The translations under genes and the position numbers were made by a program. A stretch of 64,000 nucleotides of DNA, taken from NCBI GenBank assembly GCA_947498325.1, contig CANMKE010000007.1, forward strand, positions 124,001-188,000, given 5' to 3'. The notes under the pieces are model-generated. The model had not been told where the DNA came from, searched no databases, and saw only the letters and a list, made by a program, of their open reading frames with translations. Positions within the stretch are counted from its first letter, which is position 1; each line of letters begins with the position of its first letter. The DNA comes from an uncultured Persicobacter sp. Its GTDB lineage: Bacteria > Bacteroidota > Bacteroidia > Cytophagales > Cyclobacteriaceae. Positions 51,607-60,037 of this stretch are shown in pieces.

Positions 51607-52500
51607 ATGAAGTTTTTAAATTCATTCACTTTTATATTTTTGTCTTTTTCCATTTTACTGTTCTCTTGTTCGAACGAAACCGAGGAAATGATGCAAGACC
51701 AAGGTCTTTTAATCGAGTCTTTTGATGTTCCAGATACCGATTTGGCGTTGGAAATGTACGGTCATCACAAGCTGATGGCAGGCTATAATCCTTTAGGCTT
51801 ACGTGTTGTCGATGCCAATGGGGCAACCGTTGAGGCTACCATAAAAGTGGAAGCCATAATGACGATGGATGGTGGACACAGCCACGGAACTCCAGTAGAT
51901 GTTCCAGCGGTCAGCTTACCTGAAGGACAAGTACCCGTGGGGATTTTCTTCATTATGCCCTCGATGAACGGATTTTGGGAACTGACTTTCTCTATAGAAG
52001 GAACAGGGGTGGAGGCCACTTTTACTGAGGAGGTTTCAGTAGCGAACAACAATCCTGAAAATGAAAAATACGGGCAGCATTTTATCAGAAAGACATTTCA
52101 CGATGAATCACATTTCTTCTCGTACTACTGGAAAAATGGTAAACCTTCAGCGGATGCCAACGAGTGGGTAGGGGTTGCCTACAAGTTCAGCATGGGCCAT
52201 GATCACATGCGTCCGGCAATGATGGACTTCGTTCCCGTTTCTGGTTTGGAATGGAACACCATTTCTTGGATGGCTTCGATGAATCATGGTGCACCTGAAA
52301 ACCAAACGGCTGAAGAAATTGACGGTTTCGAAGGCCACTACGCTACCAAAGTAAACTTCACCATGACAGGCGACTGGCAAATTGCCAACGATGTCAAAGT
52401 GGGAGAAATGTCTGTGTTGTCATCAGAGGCAATGCCTGCAGAAAAAGAAGGTGAGATTGACTATTACGCAGGTGATGTCTTCTATCTTGAGTTCAATTAG
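51607..52500 (+). CDS. His/Met-rich lipoprotein, putative copper-binding
   Basis: 297 aa. Lipobox LLFSC (C21), so an outer-membrane or surface lipoprotein. Two related beta-sandwich halves: the first has LALEMYGHHKLMAGYNPLGL, EAIMTMDGGHSHG and FIMPSMNGFWELTFSIEG. The second has VAYKFSMGHDHMRPAMMDFV and ISWMASMNHGAPENQT, then a DWQIANDVKVG strand. The His/Met clusters are typical of Cu(I)/Cu(II) sites in YtkA/PcoC-like domains. Flanked by a Cys-motif protein and an OprC-like receptor, it probably hands copper to or from the receptor. Confidence 0.75.
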   Translation: MKFLNSFTFIFLSFSILLFSCSNETEEMMQDQGLLIESFDVPDTDLALEMYGHHKLMAGYNPLGLRVVDANGATVEATIKVEAIMTMDGGHSHGTPVDVPAVSLPEGQVPVGIFFIMPSMNGFWELTFSIEGTGVEATFTEEVSVANNNPENEKYGQHFIRKTFHDESHFFSYYWKNGKPSADANEWVGVAYKFSMGHDHMRPAMMDFVPVSGLEWNTISWMASMNHGAPENQTAEEIDGFEGHYATKVNFTMTGDWQIANDVKVGEMSVLSSEAMPAEKEGEIDYYAGDVFYLEFN

Positions 52501-52561
52501 ATTTAGCTATTGGTAGGGTCAGACCCATATGTCTGTCCTGAACAGTTATTTTAATGATGAT

Positions 52562-52589
52562 TACGGGCGAACACGTGGCTTCGCCCGTA
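52562..52589. repeat. Palindromic hairpin element (TACGGGCGAA ... TTCGCCCGTA)
   Basis: A perfect 10-bp inverted repeat (52562-52571 / 52580-52589) with a CACGTGGC loop. A related but weaker element occurs at 60867-60888 (GGGC/GCCC around ACACATAGG). No T run follows, so it is not a terminator. Confidence 0.7.
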
Positions 52590-52762
52590 CCTACCACGAT
52601 AAAATTTTGTGTGTCAATATCAAATTGAGGTTGTGCAACTGTGCCTGATTTGAGAACAAAGCTAACGCAAAAGTCCCCTCTCGTGATCGCTATTTAGTAA
52701 AATTCAAATCATCATGGTAATCCTTTAAATCAAGGTAATCATGGCTTTTAACCCTGCCCTCC

Positions 52763-54703
52763 ATGTCCATCCTCATTTTCCTTCTCACTCTTCCTTTCCT
52801 TCAGCCACAGGACACGATTAAGACCATTTCGCTCGAAAATGTCGCCATTATCGGTCAGCGAGATAGTTTGAATCAGCCTGCGGGAGAAAGTCAGATCGAC
52901 GATCTTATTTCACATAATCCACAGGTGCGATTGATCCGCCGTGGCGTGGTGGCAGGGGACCCGATAATGCTGGGCGTCAGTGGGGGACGACTGGCGATGA
53001 GCCTCGATGGCATTCGGGTGTTTGGTGCCTGTGCCGATCGGATGGATCCGCTCACAGCTTACCTTTCCGCTTCGGCGATTGAAAAGATCGAGGTGAAGGA
53101 TGGTTTCAAAGGCATGTCGGTGGGGAATACCCTCGGTGGGGGAATCAACTTTGAGCTGGAAAATCTGCAACATTACCAAAAAGATAAATGGTATGTACGC
53201 AGTTTTTTGGAAGGACAAACCAATGGTTTGGGCGGAAATATGGGGCTTTCTTTAGGGAAGAAAACGGGAGCGGTTTCATGGAAATATGCCGTTTCTGCCC
53301 AAAAGTATGGCGAGTATTCCGATGGAAATGGATCACTTGTCGAGCATAGCTATTTTCAGAAATACCACCAGACTTTTCAGGTGGCGACCCAATGGAGAGG
53401 GCATCAGTTGCAACTGAATGCATTGAATGATTTGGGGATTGATGTTGGCTATCCTGCCTTGCCGATGGACACAGGACGGTCTTCCGCATGGATGATTTGG
53501 CTGTCGGATCGAAAGAAAATGAAGAACCACCTTTGGGAAAGCAGGTTGTATTTTTCGACGATCGATCATGCGATGTCGGATGATGCTCGGGAGGATAAGT
53601 TGGTGGACATGGATATGCCCAATTATGCCAAAACCTTCGGGGCGAACACCCAAATCCAATCATTGAAAGGTAAATTTCTATATCAAATAAAAGGGGAACT
53701 TTACCGTCGTTCGGCATTGTCCGAAATGTCGATGTATCCCGAAGGATTTATTCCTTCCTATATGCAAACCATGCCCGATGTGCACCGTTGGAATGCCTCC
53801 CTTTTTGGCAAGGTAGATCATCAGTTGAATGAGCAGTGGTGGATGAATGTCAGTGCCCGATGGGATGGAATAAAAGACCACCTGACTTCAGAGGTGGGCT
53901 TGGGGCAATGGCGCGCCTTGGGTTATGACCTTTCTGACCCGACTTATTTCATGACAGGGAATTTGAACTACTCCATAGGCTATCAAATCAGCCCAAACCA
54001 AAAAGCAAATATTGACCTTGGCGCAGGAAGCCGAATGGCGGAACTGACTGAGCGTTATGCCTATTATTTATACAATACCTACGACGGCTACGATTATCGA
54101 GGAAACCCCGAACTGACCACCGAAAAAGCCCTTCAAGCTCAGATCAACTATGATTTTAAAGCCGAAAAACAGCACCTCCACCTTTCAGCCTATACCCATT
54201 ATATCTTCAATTACTTCATGGGGGTGATTGATCCCGACCTGATCCGAATGACCCCTCAAGCCAATGGAGTAAAGGCATACGAAGACGATCACAGCGCCAC
54301 CATTTTCGGCTTTACGGCACAATATGATGTTGCCATTAACTCCTACATCTCTGCCAACCTCAGCACCTCAGGGCATTGGGGGATTCGCTCCGATGGCGAC
54401 GCCATTCCTTTGATGGTTCCACTCACTTGGCGACCACAAATCAATTTCCATAAAAACCGATGGCAAAGCTTCATCAGTTACGAAGGCGCCATGGGACAAT
54501 ACCGCCTGAGCAAAGACTTTGGAGAACAAAGCACATCGCCCTATCACCTGTTCAATATCGGAGGAAGCTACCAACTCAATCATTGGAACATTTCCCTTCG
54601 AATTGATAATTTACTCAATACCCAATACCGTACTCATTTGGATTGGGGAAACATCCCTCGGAATGGACGCAATTTTAAATTGAGGGTGGAGTATCGGTTG
54701 TGA
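52763..54703 (+). CDS. TonB-dependent receptor, OprC/NosA-like (putative copper uptake)
   Basis: 646 aa. A short signal peptide (MSILIFLLTLPFLQPQD) precedes a plug domain with RRGVVAGDPIMLGVSGGRLA, MSLDGIRVFGACADRMDPLT and the following AYLSASAIEKIEVKDG. The region matches the OprC/NosA copper-receptor pattern (gxxGxRMDPPTAY-like). C90 and M94 form a CxxxM pair equal in spacing to the copper-binding Cys-Met of OprC. The barrel ends with RIDNLLNTQYRTHLDWGNIP and a last strand LRVEYRL. No carboxypeptidase-like N-domain. Follows the His/Met-rich lipoprotein with a 262-nt gap. Confidence 0.82.
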   Translation: MSILIFLLTLPFLQPQDTIKTISLENVAIIGQRDSLNQPAGESQIDDLISHNPQVRLIRRGVVAGDPIMLGVSGGRLAMSLDGIRVFGACADRMDPLTAYLSASAIEKIEVKDGFKGMSVGNTLGGGINFELENLQHYQKDKWYVRSFLEGQTNGLGGNMGLSLGKKTGAVSWKYAVSAQKYGEYSDGNGSLVEHSYFQKYHQTFQVATQWRGHQLQLNALNDLGIDVGYPALPMDTGRSSAWMIWLSDRKKMKNHLWESRLYFSTIDHAMSDDAREDKLVDMDMPNYAKTFGANTQIQSLKGKFLYQIKGELYRRSALSEMSMYPEGFIPSYMQTMPDVHRWNASLFGKVDHQLNEQWWMNVSARWDGIKDHLTSEVGLGQWRALGYDLSDPTYFMTGNLNYSIGYQISPNQKANIDLGAGSRMAELTERYAYYLYNTYDGYDYRGNPELTTEKALQAQINYDFKAEKQHLHLSAYTHYIFNYFMGVIDPDLIRMTPQANGVKAYEDDHSATIFGFTAQYDVAINSYISANLSTSGHWGIRSDGDAIPLMVPLTWRPQINFHKNRWQSFISYEGAMGQYRLSKDFGEQSTSPYHLFNIGGSYQLNHWNISLRIDNLLNTQYRTHLDWGNIPRNGRNFKLRVEYRL

Positions 54704-54723
54704 TGATTTTTATATCCCCGCTA

Positions 54724-54893
54724 TAGAGACGTAATTCTTTACAGCTGTGTGGGAGCAAGAAGGGATTGGTGGTCTGATCCTGTTTTAAAATTGAGGTAGG
54801 GTTTGGATAGTGAGTTGATGTGATTATCTTAATGGAAATTATTTTTTTACATGAATCCGTTGATTTGACGGGGATGTATGAAATGGGTTTATG
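54724..54893 (+). repeat. ~170-bp direct repeat, copy A
   Basis: Begins TAGAGACGTAATTCTTTACA, with core CTGATCCTGTTTTAAAATTG, GATTATCTTAATGGAAATTA and a final GGGTTTAT. It matches copies B and C along its length with scattered changes. It lies 26 nt upstream of the 93-aa orphan gene. Its first ~25 nt match the REP-like palindrome AGACGTAATT[AATTACGT]CTTTACAG with the bracketed part missing. Confidence 0.85.
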
Positions 54894-54918
54894 TCTTAGT
54901 TTGGCTTCATTAAAATAA

Positions 54919-55200
54919 ATGCTAAAATCAGGTTTTCATATCGATCAAATTATAGAGTTGCTCAAGACGCAAGAGCCTGACAGAATTGATCTAATTGAAG
55001 AATTGGAAAAATCTGAATTGAAAACATGGGTAACACAGCCTTACGTTTGCCTTGTCCCAACAGTCAGGCCCAACCAACCAAACTCAGATTGGCAGTTTGA
55101 TGAAAATATTGTCTTAGAGCATGAAACGGAGGGAATCATAGTTTTGGATATCTTGAAGGATGGTAGAGTAGGTGGAATTGAGTTTCTAAGTCATATATAA
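54919..55200 (+). CDS. Small orphan protein (93 aa) following repeat A
   Basis: 93 aa, no signal peptide. Acidic N-half (FHIDQIIELLKTQEPDRIDL IEELEK) and a beta-strand-like end (EGIIVLDILKDGRVGGIEFL). I do not recognise it; size and composition resemble single-domain immunity-type or accessory proteins. Located right after a copy of the 170-bp repeat, which probably supplies its promoter or leader. Confidence 0.5.
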   Translation: MLKSGFHIDQIIELLKTQEPDRIDLIEELEKSELKTWVTQPYVCLVPTVRPNQPNSDWQFDENIVLEHETEGIIVLDILKDGRVGGIEFLSHI

Positions 55201-55281
55201 CATAAAATATGGAGGAGGAATATTTTCTGTCTATTCTCAGCCTCTGAATTAAGATCCACTAAGATGATTCCTAACCCCATG

Positions 55282-55454
55282 TAGAGACGTAATTCTTTAC
55301 AGCTGTGTGGGAGCAAAAAGGGATTGGTGATTTGATCCTGTTTTAAAAATGAGGTAGTGGTTTGGATAATGAGTTGATGGGATTATCTTAATGGGAATTA
55401 TTTTTTTAAGATGTAAACCTGCTGATGTATTTGGGATATAGCCTGTGGGTTTAT
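55282..55454 (+). repeat. ~170-bp direct repeat, copy B
   Basis: TAGAGACGTAATTCTTTACA at the left, TTGATCCTGTTTTAAAAATG in the centre, GATTATCTTAATGGGAATTA then AAGATGTAAAC on the right, ending GGGTTTAT. It ends 23 nt before the start of the frameshifted small gene. Confidence 0.87.
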
Positions 55455-55476
55455 TGATGTTGTATCCAATCTGAGA

Positions 55477-56036
55477 ATGAATTTTAAAATAATTGAAAAT
55501 ATTAGAAATCACGATGAATGGGATTCGGTTCAAGGAATTTTCTTTGGACTGCTGAAAGTGATTCTAATACCATTTCTTTTGGTGGGATTAATATTTAGCG
55601 TATTTAAAAAGAGTAGGGGACAAGAAATTGTTAATGAGTGGACTATATTTTATTCAGATGAAAATTTGATTCTTGAACGGATATTTATTGATGAGAATAA
55701 CATTCCTGATAACTTGGATTTTCCGAGGAACCGAATGATATCTATTTGTTTCGTGTCAAGTCCAAGCCTGAAATACTCGGGTTGAAGGGAATGTTTTTCG
55801 ATTATCAATATTTGAAAACCGACCAAGGAATATTTTTATTGTCATTTAATGGTAAAGGAAAAGGAATGAGTATCTGGTTCATTGATCACGTTAAGTATAA
55901 AATGAAGAAAGTCAAAGACTTAGAGTCGAGTTGGTGGTATATTGAGGAAAAGAATGGGGCAATTACTCTGAACACCACCTTAAATAAGAGTGATATAAAT
56001 ATTGAAATAGAAAAAGCAGGGGGGAGCAAAACCTAA
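55477..56036 (+). pseudogene. Small membrane-anchored protein gene split by a frameshift
   Basis: Two overlapping frames (55477-55785 and from about 55713 to 56036) read as one protein of about 185 aa. The first part is MNFKIIENIRNHDEWDSVQG, one TM helix (GLLKVILIPFLLVGLIFSVF) and FYSDENLILERIFIDENNIP. After a -1 shift near 55715-55735 the other frame continues EEPNDIYLFRVKSKPEILGL, then DQGIFLLSFNGKGKGMSIWF and WWYIEEKNGAITLN. Either a real frameshift, programmed slippage or a sequence error. Family not recognised. Confidence 0.6.
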
Positions 56037-56399
56037 ATGTTTTTAAATGTGTGTTTGGCAAATCGTTGTACCATTGATAAAATGAGAGAAATATCTAAAT
56101 TGGAATTGAAATTGGTTAGCTACCTGCTTGAAAAGGCAGGTAAACAACTTCATATACCTAAAATGGTTAGACCATTGAAGGATGGAGGAATGGGATCGAT
56201 ATCTTTTGACTTGGTCGGGGTACGAAAACGGCGCACCAAAATAATTGGAGGCTCATTTATAGACTCAGATGATATTCTTGTCGACTTTGAACTAACTTCT
56301 GACGAAAACAATGAGCTATACGAATTGGAATTTTGGAAAGTAGACTTTTCGAGACTCCTTAGGTATCCTCAATGGAATGAAATAAGATTAGTAGTATAG
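56037..56399 (+). CDS. Small orphan protein (105-120 aa)
   Basis: The start may be ATG 56037 (abutting the previous stop) or ATG 56082 (MREISKLELKLVSYLLEKAG), which looks more natural. Later motifs are PLKDGGMGSISFDLVGVRKR and EFWKVDFSRLLRYPQWNE. The DGGMGS segment followed by a two-strand unit and a short helix recalls small DUF families with an immunity-like setting, but I cannot name it firmly. No signal peptide. Confidence 0.52.
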   Translation: MFLNVCLANRCTIDKMREISKLELKLVSYLLEKAGKQLHIPKMVRPLKDGGMGSISFDLVGVRKRRTKIIGGSFIDSDDILVDFELTSDENNELYELEFWKVDFSRLLRYPQWNEIRLVV

Positions 56400-56485
56400 A
56401 ACAATGGATGAAAATCAAAAAGGTCATCAATGATATCTTGCTTTATTCCCGAATCAAGCAAACAATAATAATTCCCTCGCCCTTG

Positions 56486-56659
56486 TAGAGACGTAATTCT
56501 TTGCGCCTGTACGGTAGCAAGAAGGGGTTGGTAGTTTGGTCTTGTTTTAAAAATGAGGTAGGAGTTTGGATAGTGGAGGGGTATGATTATCTTAATAGAA
56601 ATTATTTTTTTTAGATGTAAACTCATTGATATATCATGGATAAATGCAATTGGTTTATG
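56486..56659 (+). repeat. ~170-bp direct repeat, copy C
   Basis: TAGAGACGTAATTCTTTGCG at the left, TTGTTTTAAAAATGAGGTAG in the centre, GATTATCTTAATAGAAATTA then TTTAGATGTAAAC on the right, ending TGGTTTAT. The most diverged copy. It ends 23 nt before the J-domain gene. Confidence 0.85.
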
Positions 56660-56682
56660 AAGTAGTTATCGGTAAATAAAAA

Positions 56683-57537
56683 ATGAAAGATTACTATTAT
56701 ATATTAGGTCTTAAAATTGACGCAGATAGCAAATCAATAAAATCTGCCTATAGGAAACTTTCTTTAAAATTTCATCCAGATAAGAATGATTCAGATAAAT
56801 TCTTTGAAGAACGCTTTAAGGAAATTCAGGAAGCATATAACTGTTTATCAAATCCTATCCAAAAATTAAAATACGATAATGTTCTTAAAGCAAATCAGAC
56901 TGAAAGTAGAAAAACAAACAGATTTTATGAAAAAGAAGAAGAATTAAGGCGAAAAGAGGAAGAATTAAGAAAAAGGGAAGACGAACTTAGAAAAAAATAT
57001 CAAACACCTGAACAAAGAAAAAAAGATTATGAAGCAGAACAAGCAAAAAAAGAAGCTGAAGCGAAGGCTAAGCTACAGCGTGAATTATTTAGGCTTGAAA
57101 ATGAGCTAAAATCTAAGCAAGATGAGATTGAAAAAATAAATAAAATTCGGAATAGACTACTTTCAGAAACAGAAATATTAGGGCGTAAGATTTCTAAGCT
57201 AAAATCACATAATGGGAGGGGAAAGAATAATTACCAAGGTAAAGTTAATAAAGAGAATTTTTCACTCTCAAATTTCCCTAAACTAAGGAGTGATTTGATG
57301 TTAATTCGTGATTTTGTTTCCTCATATGATTACCAGTATTTTAGAAAAATTTTTATTCAATTCGCTAAGTATCATAAAATAGATTCAATATTTATTGAAA
57401 AACATAAAAATTTAGTAGAGATAATTACTAAACGAAAAATCCCAATGCAAGAAACAGAAAGGTTGTTCCGGATGTATAAAGACAACCAATCATTTATTAC
57501 GGATTTGGAGAAAGAAATAATCCAAACATTAAAATAG
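56683..57537 (+). CDS. J-domain protein with long coiled coil
   Basis: 284 aa. J domain at 1-65 (YYYILGLKIDADSKSIKSAY) with the HPD tripeptide in KFHPDKND, so it can contact an Hsp70. No Gly/Phe-rich or zinc-finger region follows; instead a charged coiled coil (~75-175, EEELRRKEEELRKREDELRK). A helical C-domain (~195-284) is of unknown type (LRSDLMLIRDFVSSYDYQYF). The gene is visibly AT-richer (strong A bias) than the neighbouring operons, which suggests recent transfer. It follows repeat C. Confidence 0.8.
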   Translation: MKDYYYILGLKIDADSKSIKSAYRKLSLKFHPDKNDSDKFFEERFKEIQEAYNCLSNPIQKLKYDNVLKANQTESRKTNRFYEKEEELRRKEEELRKREDELRKKYQTPEQRKKDYEAEQAKKEAEAKAKLQRELFRLENELKSKQDEIEKINKIRNRLLSETEILGRKISKLKSHNGRGKNNYQGKVNKENFSLSNFPKLRSDLMLIRDFVSSYDYQYFRKIFIQFAKYHKIDSIFIEKHKNLVEIITKRKIPMQETERLFRMYKDNQSFITDLEKEIIQTLK

Positions 57538-57657
57538 ATACTATCCTACAAAGTGTGTAAATTCATTTTGGTATGGTACGGTACTGTCCAAAAATCTGTG
57601 TAAAACTCATAAAAAATTAAGCTTTTACAGCAGTTTGAACCCGAGCAGAAATTAAGC

Positions 57658-59248
57658 CTATAACCCCACCATATCATCCACCTCAAACCAATCCAGATTC
57701 CGATCGGCTTCATTGAAATGCATGCCAATCAGGATGATCTTACGGCCATCATTTAAATACGGGGCATAGTATTTTTTCTCGTGGATCTGTTGGATGGCTT
57801 CACCTTTCTGCTTGCCCTCGGGCTTTGGCGCATTGACCTTAAATTCGACTACGTAAATATGCGTCGGAGACTCCATGACCATATCGACCCTGCCTGTTGA
57901 AGTTGATGCTTCCGTCTTGCATTTTAATCCTAAACCAGCCAAAAAGCTGTACATGACCGAAGCGTAATACCCTTCGTATTTTTGCAGGTTGTTTTGTACA
58001 TAGTTATTGTATGGGATGGCTGAAAACATAGCTTTTATACTCGCTTCAAATCCAGTCAAATCATTTTTATACAGGTTTCTTATCGCCTCATTTCTTTTCA
58101 GTAATCTGTTAGATTCCACAGAGGTCAGGCTGACCAGAAAAAGCATATTCAAAGTCATTTGAACTTCTCTGTTGGGGGTGGAGAGGACATAGCTTTTTCC
58201 GCCATAAGGCTCCTGAATAACGTCTGTGATGGTCAGGTAGCCAGCTTGCCACAGCAAAGAAACCAAGTTTAGGTTTTTTAATGAAAACTGTTTTAGCTCT
58301 TGGGATGACAACTCCAAATGGTCAAGATCGAATGTTTCATATACCCCTTTCTCAAACATTTTCACCAAGAAGTTAGGCTGTCCAGAGTCCCACCAATAAT
58401 TGTCAAATGATCCATTCTCACTAAGGAATAACAGAATGTCGAAGGGGTTATAAACCGGTTCGCCAAGGTAGTTATAGCCATTGTACCATGCCTTTACCTC
58501 TTCCATATTCACCTCATCGAAATAGTTGCCAAAACAAGTTTCCAATTCATGCTGAGTAAATCCGCACACCGAAGCATATTCAGAACTCAGTGTAATGTCT
58601 TTAAAATTATTGGCTCCGCTAAAAAGACCTGCACCTGTAAATTTGGTAATGCCCGTCATGAAACAAAAACGGATGTATTGATCCGAAGCTTTAATTGCAG
58701 AATAGAAACCACGCAAAACATCCAAGGAATCTGAAGCTAAATCATCATCTTTTGATAAGGGTGTCCTGTACGGGTTTGTCGTTCTCATCAATGATCACAA
58801 CAACCTTCTTGTTGTGTTTTTGCTGAATTTTAAAAATCAATTCCTCCAGTGCACTACCTAAACTCTCTTTAATGGTTAATTCAACGCCATGAAATTCTGC
58901 ATTGCGGTTCAGGTTGATCCAAAGCTTTGCTTCTACTGCATCAAGGTTTTTGTAATGCGTGGCACTTAAATCCATCCGAATTATCGGATAAATTTGCGAC
59001 CAATCCCACTTATCATGAATATGAAGCCCTTCAAACAATTCCTGCTTTCCTTCAAAAAGTGCTTGCAAGGTTGAGCACAACATCGATTTACCAAAACGGC
59101 GAGGACGGGACAAGAAGTAGTAGCCAACGATAAGTTTGGTCATTTCATGAATATGTGCTTTTTTATCTACATACAAAAAATTATCCTTGGAAGATCTAAT
59201 GCTCTCAAATGTCTGTATTCCGATCGGTAATGCTTGTTTTTGGCTCAT
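57658..59248 (-). pseudogene. AAA-ATPase / PD-(D/E)XK nuclease gene split by a frameshift
   Basis: Two frames make up one AAA-ATPase-like plus PDDEXK_9 protein (about 530 aa). The N-part has LPIGIQTFESIRSSKDNFLY, a P-loop-like SRPRRFGKSML and VVVIIDENDKPVQDTL (normally IDEYDKP). It shifts frame near 58745-58765 into SKDDDLASDSLDVLRGFYSA, GITKFTGAGLFSGANNFKDI, VKAWYNGYNYLGEPVYNPFD. The C-terminal nuclease core GRVDMVM...VVEFKVN keeps D and ExK. Start ATG 59248 (GTG 59272 possible). Such genes are multicopy, mobile-associated and often broken in Bacteroidota. Confidence 0.82.
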
Positions 59249-59419
59249 TAGGTGTTCCAATTTTTGATTCACGCTTAAAGATACAGATTTTTTGGGAAAG
59301 AGGATTTAAAAGGGTAGAAGCTATTCTTCTTTCACATTTGGTTGCAAATCACCCCTCGATACAGCACAGCGTAATTCAATAAAAAGGTCTTAGACAGGAG
59401 CCCAAGACCAGTTTTTATA

Positions 59420-60037
59420 TCACCCCCAATTCCCCAAATCATCTCTCTCCCGAACAACATCCGAGCTTTGCGAGTTTTCCGTCATCATCCTTTCGGGCAT
59501 CATCATAAACCCAAAGATAGAACCGCAGATCCCGCCGATGATGTGGGCGCTGTGGCTGATGTTGTCGGCATTGTAAATCGCCATGAATTCTTGGCCGAGG
59601 TAGAGAATGCTGACCAGCACAAAAGTTACGGGCAGGTGTCCTCTTTTGTAGTTGGCGATCGAGCTGAGGATGATCATCATGAATACGATGCCGCTTGCGC
59701 CCCGCAAGCCAGTGGAGAAGAAGCTGACATTGATTATACCAGTGACTAAACCTGTCAAGAAGATCATCAGCATCAGTTTGCCCTTACCGTATTTTTCCTC
59801 CAATAGGGGGCCGAGCAACAAAATGTACAGCATATTTCCCACGAGGTGATCGGTATTGGCGTGCCCGAAGATATGGCTGAAGATCTTGAAGTAGTCGATC
59901 GGGTTGGCGAAGTCAAAATATGCGCCGACCGAGAAAAAGTAACCGACCAAATCAGGTAAAAAAAACTGTGCGATCAATACCAGACAGCAGATGATGGCAA
60001 AGCCGATGGTTACGGGAGCGTTATTATATATTTTCAT
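59420..60037 (-). CDS. Rhomboid-family intramembrane serine protease (short form)
   Basis: 205 aa with six hydrophobic helices. GASG at 113-116 (S115) and SHSAH (H165) form the Ser-His dyad; the HLVGN Asn (about N68) completes the oxyanion hole. Polar C-tail of about 25 residues. Differs from the rhomboid at 20 kb, which has a longer tail. Its start overlaps the end of the VTT-domain gene by 14 nt, which points to a shared mRNA. Confidence 0.92.
   Translation of the reverse strand: MKIYNNAPVTIGFAIICCLVLIAQFFLPDLVGYFFSVGAYFDFANPIDYFKIFSHIFGHANTDHLVGNMLYILLLGPLLEEKYGKGKLMLMIFLTGLVTGIINVSFFSTGLRGASGIVFMMIILSSIANYKRGHLPVTFVLVSILYLGQEFMAIYNADNISHSAHIIGGICGSIFGFMMMPERMMTENSQSSDVVRERDDLGNWG

Noticed and set aside
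55297-56626. Minus-strand ORFs (78 and 85 aa) inside repeats B and C that share an HLKKI...HYPN.YLIFKT pattern
   Set aside because: They arise from the antisense of the direct repeats. The frame is broken in copy A, and substitutions between B and C do not favour silent changes, so selection as protein is unlikely.
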